Origin: Acanthaster planci
Lineage: Eukaryota > Echinodermata > Asteroidea > Valvatida > Acanthasteridae
Direction: 5' to 3'
Assembly: GCF_001949145.1 (NCBI RefSeq)
Contig: NW_019091362.1
Span: 21,794-85,793, forward strand
Length of the DNA: 64,000 bases
Translations under genes and position numbers: made by a program
Shown here: positions 59,001 through 64,000 of the stretch, one piece after another
Numbering within the stretch: the stretch's first letter is position 1
Layout of the letters: each line of letters opens with the position of its first letter
The notes under the pieces: model-generated
What the model was told of the DNA's origin: nothing
Databases searched by the model: none
What the model saw: the letters and a program-made list of their open reading frames with translations, nothing else

Positions 59001-62000
59001 AAAGTTTTAATTTTTTGTGAAATTCAAATGAATTCCCTGGGAAAAGAATTCCCCAATCCAAGGTGGACTTTCATTTTCATGTGTACATGTAAGTGTTTGA
59101 AGATCCTTTTCTCCATCTTGACACTCCACCCCAACTTGCACAGACAAAGGAACGGGTGAGGAGCCATTGTTCCCACATTAAACAAGGTTTACATTTTGAC
59201 CCCCAACTTTTTTTTCCTGCTACATATAGCTAGCACTTTTGCTTGCTTGACATACATGTACAGGTACAGGTACACTGTATGTATCTTTCATGTGTTATTT
59301 TGCCTCCCCTCACTTGTACGTGCATCTACATGCACAGCTACCGGTACTGTATACATGTAAGTATGAATCAATGAGAATGTAAGATTTCATTAATTATTAC
59401 CCTTGAGTGCATATCTGGCATGGAAAAGTTGGAAGGAAGCCCTTTTTTCTCTTCAGGAATTTGTCGCCATCATGACAAATTATTAGTTTGTTTATGGATC
59501 TAAAAGAAAGTTCATTCTTTAAGGGGTCCAATTGGAAAACACCCACAGAGTTACACATTGGGTTTGTATTAGCAAATTGCAACATCACAGACTTGAATTT
59601 GTTTAGGAGTTCATCGAACATGGCTGCTCATTCTTATTTTTTCACTTTTTTTTTTTTGGTATAATTTTTTTTAGCCAAAAAGCATGTGATCCTTTAGTGG
59701 GAATCTGAAATGTGTGGTATTTAAAGAAATAATTCTTCATGCTAAACAGACTTAATATTGAAAAAATTACAGCAAGTTCTGTAATGGCACTTTCCTGTCA
59801 AGCTGTAGGCATTGTGTGTGTCACACTATACATGCACCAGTACATGTTAGATTAAAAGCAGTACATCAGAGGTTTTCTTCATATGTGCAAGTGTGTACAT
59901 TGTGCACTTTGCTTTACTAGGCATGGCATTGTTTTTCTGCAACATTGAATCCAGTCTCATTCATTTCACCCTTTCATTCTGCCGTAACCATGGCCAAACA
60001 ACCAAACCAGTTAATACCCGTTCCTTTCATGAATGCCTCCAAGAAAGAAGGCCAGTTTTTTCCCGTTCCAAAGTTCACTTGAGGAGAGATGTAAAGATAA
60101 TTTGCTGGATCACAAATATAGAATGGAAAATGCCTAGGGCTGATTGAGTTGGTACGTGCCACACATAGGGAGACTTATTTTGTTAATACCGGTAAGTTTA
60201 TTCACTTGGCCTGCCATGTGCTCAGAGAACTAGGGTGTGCAGGATGAATGCTACTGAACTTTGAATCAAGTCTCACTGGTGAAAAGAACCACTGTAGAAC
60301 ATAGGCCTCACAGTCTTCATCCTTTGATTAATTTGCCATAATTCAATTCCATTTAACTTCTAAATAATGTATGCACCTGTACCAGTACCGTACATCCTGT
60401 GCCATCTTCAAACCTGCCAGAAGCTACAAAAACATCCCTGACAAGTATTTTTCAAATTCAAGACTTTTTATATATATCAAAATTTACTCATGAATTATTA
60501 CAAGAAAATTTCATGGAAAAATAGAGCATAGCTCTGATTTAATTAATTAAAATGTGGTATACATTGTTGATCTGTTGTATGCACCTGATCATTTTGTTTG
60601 TTCTTAAATGTCTTTATCTCGGCACAAGTGATAGGAAGTGCCATATACATGTAGTAGTGTTTGTGCAAAAAAGTTGTTAATTTTTTCTTTTGAAAAGTTT
60701 TGTTATCCAAAACACGTCATACATGCATTTCAAAGATCAGAATAAACCGATGATGCTTTAATATTTGCCTGAAGTTACATTAATAATTCAGTGCTAAAAG
60801 TTATCAAGCTACAACAAACTGATCATGAGCTTTTTTTTCAAAATACTGAAATGTGAGATAAGACTTTTCTGCACTAACATGACAAATTTTTCATACATAA
60901 CAAATTGTTTATTTTGACCTATTCAATTTTTTGAGCAAGCAGATTTAGTTGTCTTCTAACAAGTGTTTTCCTTGCGTCATTGTCCAGTATCTTAGAGTAC
61001 GTGTACTTGTACAACTTGTGCTTCATTTAATTAAAAATTCAAAGTAGTCTAACAGTGACTCCATAGAAGTATTGGCTTTTTGTGCTGACAGGTACATTTA
61101 AGTTCACTACAGTACAAAATCCTAAAGTAGAGATTGCTCCATGCAGTTAATCTCAAGTAAAACAAGCCATTCTTTGATAATATTGTTCTTTTCTTTTTTC
61201 CCCCACATCTCACGTATATGAAAGAAGCATTCATCCAGTTTCTTTTATGTGTAGATTGTGTCCATCAGTGGGAACCAAATTTAATAACAGGAAGCATAGT
61301 GCATGTAACAATAGAAATGAAGAAATTCAAATCTAATAAACACTGTAGTTGATCTTAACTCACATGTTCATCCATTTGGTGACTGGTTTTGTCCTCGGTA
61401 GTGTTGAATTCATGCGCATAGAATTAAAAGGCTGGGTACGAAATCAATTGGCCAGAGCCAGAATATCTCTGCTATTGTTTGTGATGCTTTCATTGTATAG
61501 AAACGGATCGTTTAAGGCAACAAGACGGGTGTGTAAAGAGTGGACGATGCCGCACGTTTTTAACAGCTTAATTGCTGACAAGCGGAACTCAGGCAGTAGT
61601 ATGCATCCTCTGTAGTGGCCCTTACAGGAGAGAGACTGAATTCTCTAGAGCTTGTTAATATCGCTGTGTGCGTGTATTGGCAAATAAGAAGTGTTCTGGG
61701 TGTCGTGGAATTCCTGTGAGAATTAGTCCATCTACTGGTACATTACCAGAGTTCATCGGTTCTTCATCTGGATGGGTTATGCATGGATTCTCAGTTTGAG
61801 ATGTTACTCTTATATCATGTTATGGACAGTGTCAGGTGTATTTGAGAGTTAATATTGTTTTGAGCACAACTTTACGTCCCTTCGCCAGGGCATCCATGGT
61901 AAGTAAATTTGTTATGCTAGCAATTATTCATGCTCATAAGTCAGTCAAATTACAGAGTTGACCGTGCTGTTGTCATTCATTCCCTTGTAAGTCCATCTCA

Positions 62001-62607
62001 ACTGAAGGGGAAAAAAATCCCACCCATTGATTTTGTTGTACCTGAGCTAGTGTGCATGAAGTACATACTTGTTACTGTAAACTGTAAGAACATTGTTTGT
62101 CTTTAGTGCCTTATTTACGAGTATGGTATTTGTAACAAACTTTTCAGAATTCATTTTTTCGGTCTTTTAAGAAATGTGAAGATACTCAAAGTGTTGGAAA
62201 GCTGTGTTGTGTAGACCTTTACACATCAGTAATATTTTTATTTGAAAACAGTGTGCTGAGCTCATGGTGTAGCCTGCATGTGTCAGTGTGTATACATATC
62301 ACCTAAATATTTTGTCAGAATTCTTGAGTTAGCCCCATGTGACAGTGATTTAGAAAATCCCAAATAGGTTTGAGGAGTGAACCAAAGTGGACCACTTTAG
62401 GGTGCTTTGAGGACTAAAGCCATGAAACAGCATTTACACAAACTTCATGAACATTTACCGGTACATGTACTTGTACCAGTATGTGCATGTTACTGGAATC
62501 ATCATTGACATTTTTGAGGCATGCACTTAAGAATGTGCAGATGTTGATGACATTGATTTGGCTGTCACATTTCTAGTCATGTTTTAAGCCGCAAGGAATG
62601 TTTCCAA
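56066..62607. other. No recognisable gene
   Basis: Long AT-rich stretch with ACATGT tracts (for example 57183-57201) and only short accidental frames. A more GC-rich, purine-rich patch at 58140-58620 has exon-like composition but no sustained frame. It may be an old pseudogene or repeat. Confidence 0.45.
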
Positions 62608-63154
62608 GACAATTTTTCTGCAACTTTGTACTCTTCTTTCAATATATGAAAACTCTGTGACACTTACTGTACATATAGATTCCTATTTAGTTAAATGCAT
62701 TGAAAAATGCACTTTTTCAGACACTTAAAATTATCTGTGCTTTCTTGGACAACTGATTGCGCTGTAGCTGTGATGTCATCCAGGGAAGATAGAGTTCAAT
62801 GCATATGTTTTTCTGTTAAAATTGTTAACCCAGAATTAACTTATTGAAAACATTTCTGAGAAAAGGACTTACATTTACTTATTGCCATGCACATAAACAA
62901 CAATGACTCAGCAAAACAGAACATTTAGTCCAGTAAAATCTACAAAAATGCAGCTGGGTCTTTTATTTGCACAAATCCGTGTAACATTTCGGCTGACATC
63001 ACAGTTTTAAAAATACTCATTAGCACAAAACCATAAAGGCAGTAAAATAACCTTTGAAATTGTGAAACAGAAGTTGTAAATCAGGTCAACTGAGACACAA
63101 AGGTGCGTTTTTAAGGTTTGTATTAAGACACGTTGATTGCAGCTACCCTTTAAA
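62608..63154. repeat. Dispersed repeat copy 2 (uninterrupted)
   Basis: The partner of 24934-26258 without the 0.77-kb insertion. It preserves the contiguous order from GACAATTTTTCTGC to GCTACCCTTTAAAC. The class is unknown. Confidence 0.8.
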
Positions 63155-63249
63155 CTGCAGCATGCATATTATGAGTTGTTATACTAGTGCTTGTGGATCA
63201 CAGAATAATGTTGTATGTCTGTGTGCCATGTATCACACTGTATTATGTG

Positions 63250-63340
63250 TTATGCATACAGTGCATAAGTGTAAGGGCAAAACCCAAAATTTAAAATGAA
63301 CATCTCCCTGATGCTAAGTACATCTCGAAAGTGCAGTAAA
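63250..63340 (+). mobile_element. SINE tail fragment
   Basis: AAGTGTAAGGGCAAAACCCA followed by CTCCCTGATGCTAAGTACAT matches the 3' tail of the SINE at 39655-39830. The tRNA-like head is absent. Confidence 0.65.
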
Positions 63341-64000
63341 TTGTGGTACCTGTATCTCTCCTCTTGGATTGCCAATGGCTTTTCTAATGCACCGGTACAT
63401 GTATGTAGATGGCGCCACTTGTTAAGTGTAAAATAGTGCAGTATACCTGTACATGTATGCTGAGTCAGAATACCAGGTGTGATACAAACCCTGCGATGCA
63501 GTAATATGTCACATTGTTTGCTGCCATGGATCAACCAATCAGAGTTCAGGATGCAAGTTTGCTTGAAGATAAACTTGTACACCTACTGGTCAAAGATACA
63601 TGTATTGTTTAGAATAAATATGTTAGTCTATACAAACAGTAACAAGCCATTCTAACACAGAGAAGTAGGTTCCAAAAGAAGTAACAGCTGTAGGATTTTG
63701 GTATTGAGTACCACTACCACCTCCAGGAAAAGCCTTTGATAAATGCATTTTTATGCCGTGTTCAACCGGCCATGAAACCTCATTCATAACAAAGAATAGA
63801 AAAAGAGAGGGAGAGATACCAAAAAACCATAAATACTTAACGCTTGCAGTAAAAGCCTCAAGGAATACTACCCCCTGGGAAAGGTGGGGGAAAATTTCAT
63901 TCAGAATGTGAATTGAAAATATGATACATGTTGCCACGCTTTCTCTCTGCATAACTGCCGCTGGGACATACCCACAACACACATACCGATGCAGCCAAGA
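63341..64000. other. No recognisable gene
   Basis: The 119-codon minus frame at 63982-63623 has hydrophobic stretches but no recognised domain and no exon signals; treated as chance. Confidence 0.45.

Overview
This is animal nuclear DNA. It is AT-rich and intron-rich, has mostly non-coding sequence, and is full of transposon debris and dispersed copies of the palindromic hexamer ACATGT. The ACATGT tracts, the GTAGGCCTAC words and the tRNA-derived SINEs suggest a marine invertebrate (echinoderm, hemichordate or amphioxus most likely; a lophotrochozoan is not excluded). The species cannot be fixed from the sequence. Two assembly gaps (12365-13232 and 37522-38498) and three single Ns (9981, 26389, 29252) are present.

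The one clear gene lies at 13524-22242 on the + strand. Six exons with matching splice phases encode a predicted protein of about 2,000 residues. It has a ubiquitin-like fold, a domain resembling the TRADD N-terminal family, a SAM domain, a long low-complexity linker, and then the SAMD9/SAMD9L core: SIR2-like region, STAND-like P-loop NTPase, TPR-like helices and a C-terminal OB-like region. A short coiled coil ends the protein. SAMD9-family proteins are antiviral and inflammatory regulators in vertebrates. The upstream exons suggest that this invertebrate version carries its own ubiquitin-like and death-receptor-adaptor-like modules. That fusion is the main biological point of the window.

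Regions: 1-10 kb has no recognisable gene, but holds a 625-bp foldback element and seven scattered copies of a GTGACTCGCGTGACA-like 15-mer. 10.1-11.3 kb is a frameshifted piggyBac transposase on the minus strand. 12.3-13.5 kb is a CCATT/CCATC satellite around a gap. 13.5-22.2 kb is the SAMD9-like gene, with a palindromic MITE in intron 2 and another MITE just downstream. 24.9-26.3 kb is a dispersed repeat with a nested insertion. 26.6-32.3 kb is a roughly 3-kb tandem duplication carrying a decayed non-LTR reverse transcriptase; one copy has a solo LTR, and the other preserves its empty site. 33-37 kb has little. 38.5-38.7 kb is a minisatellite beside a gap. 38.7-64 kb is mostly featureless, possibly intronic, with SINEs, a 236-bp MITE, a dead Tc1-like transposase, another inverted-repeat element and one candidate lysine-rich 70-bp exon at 55996-56065.
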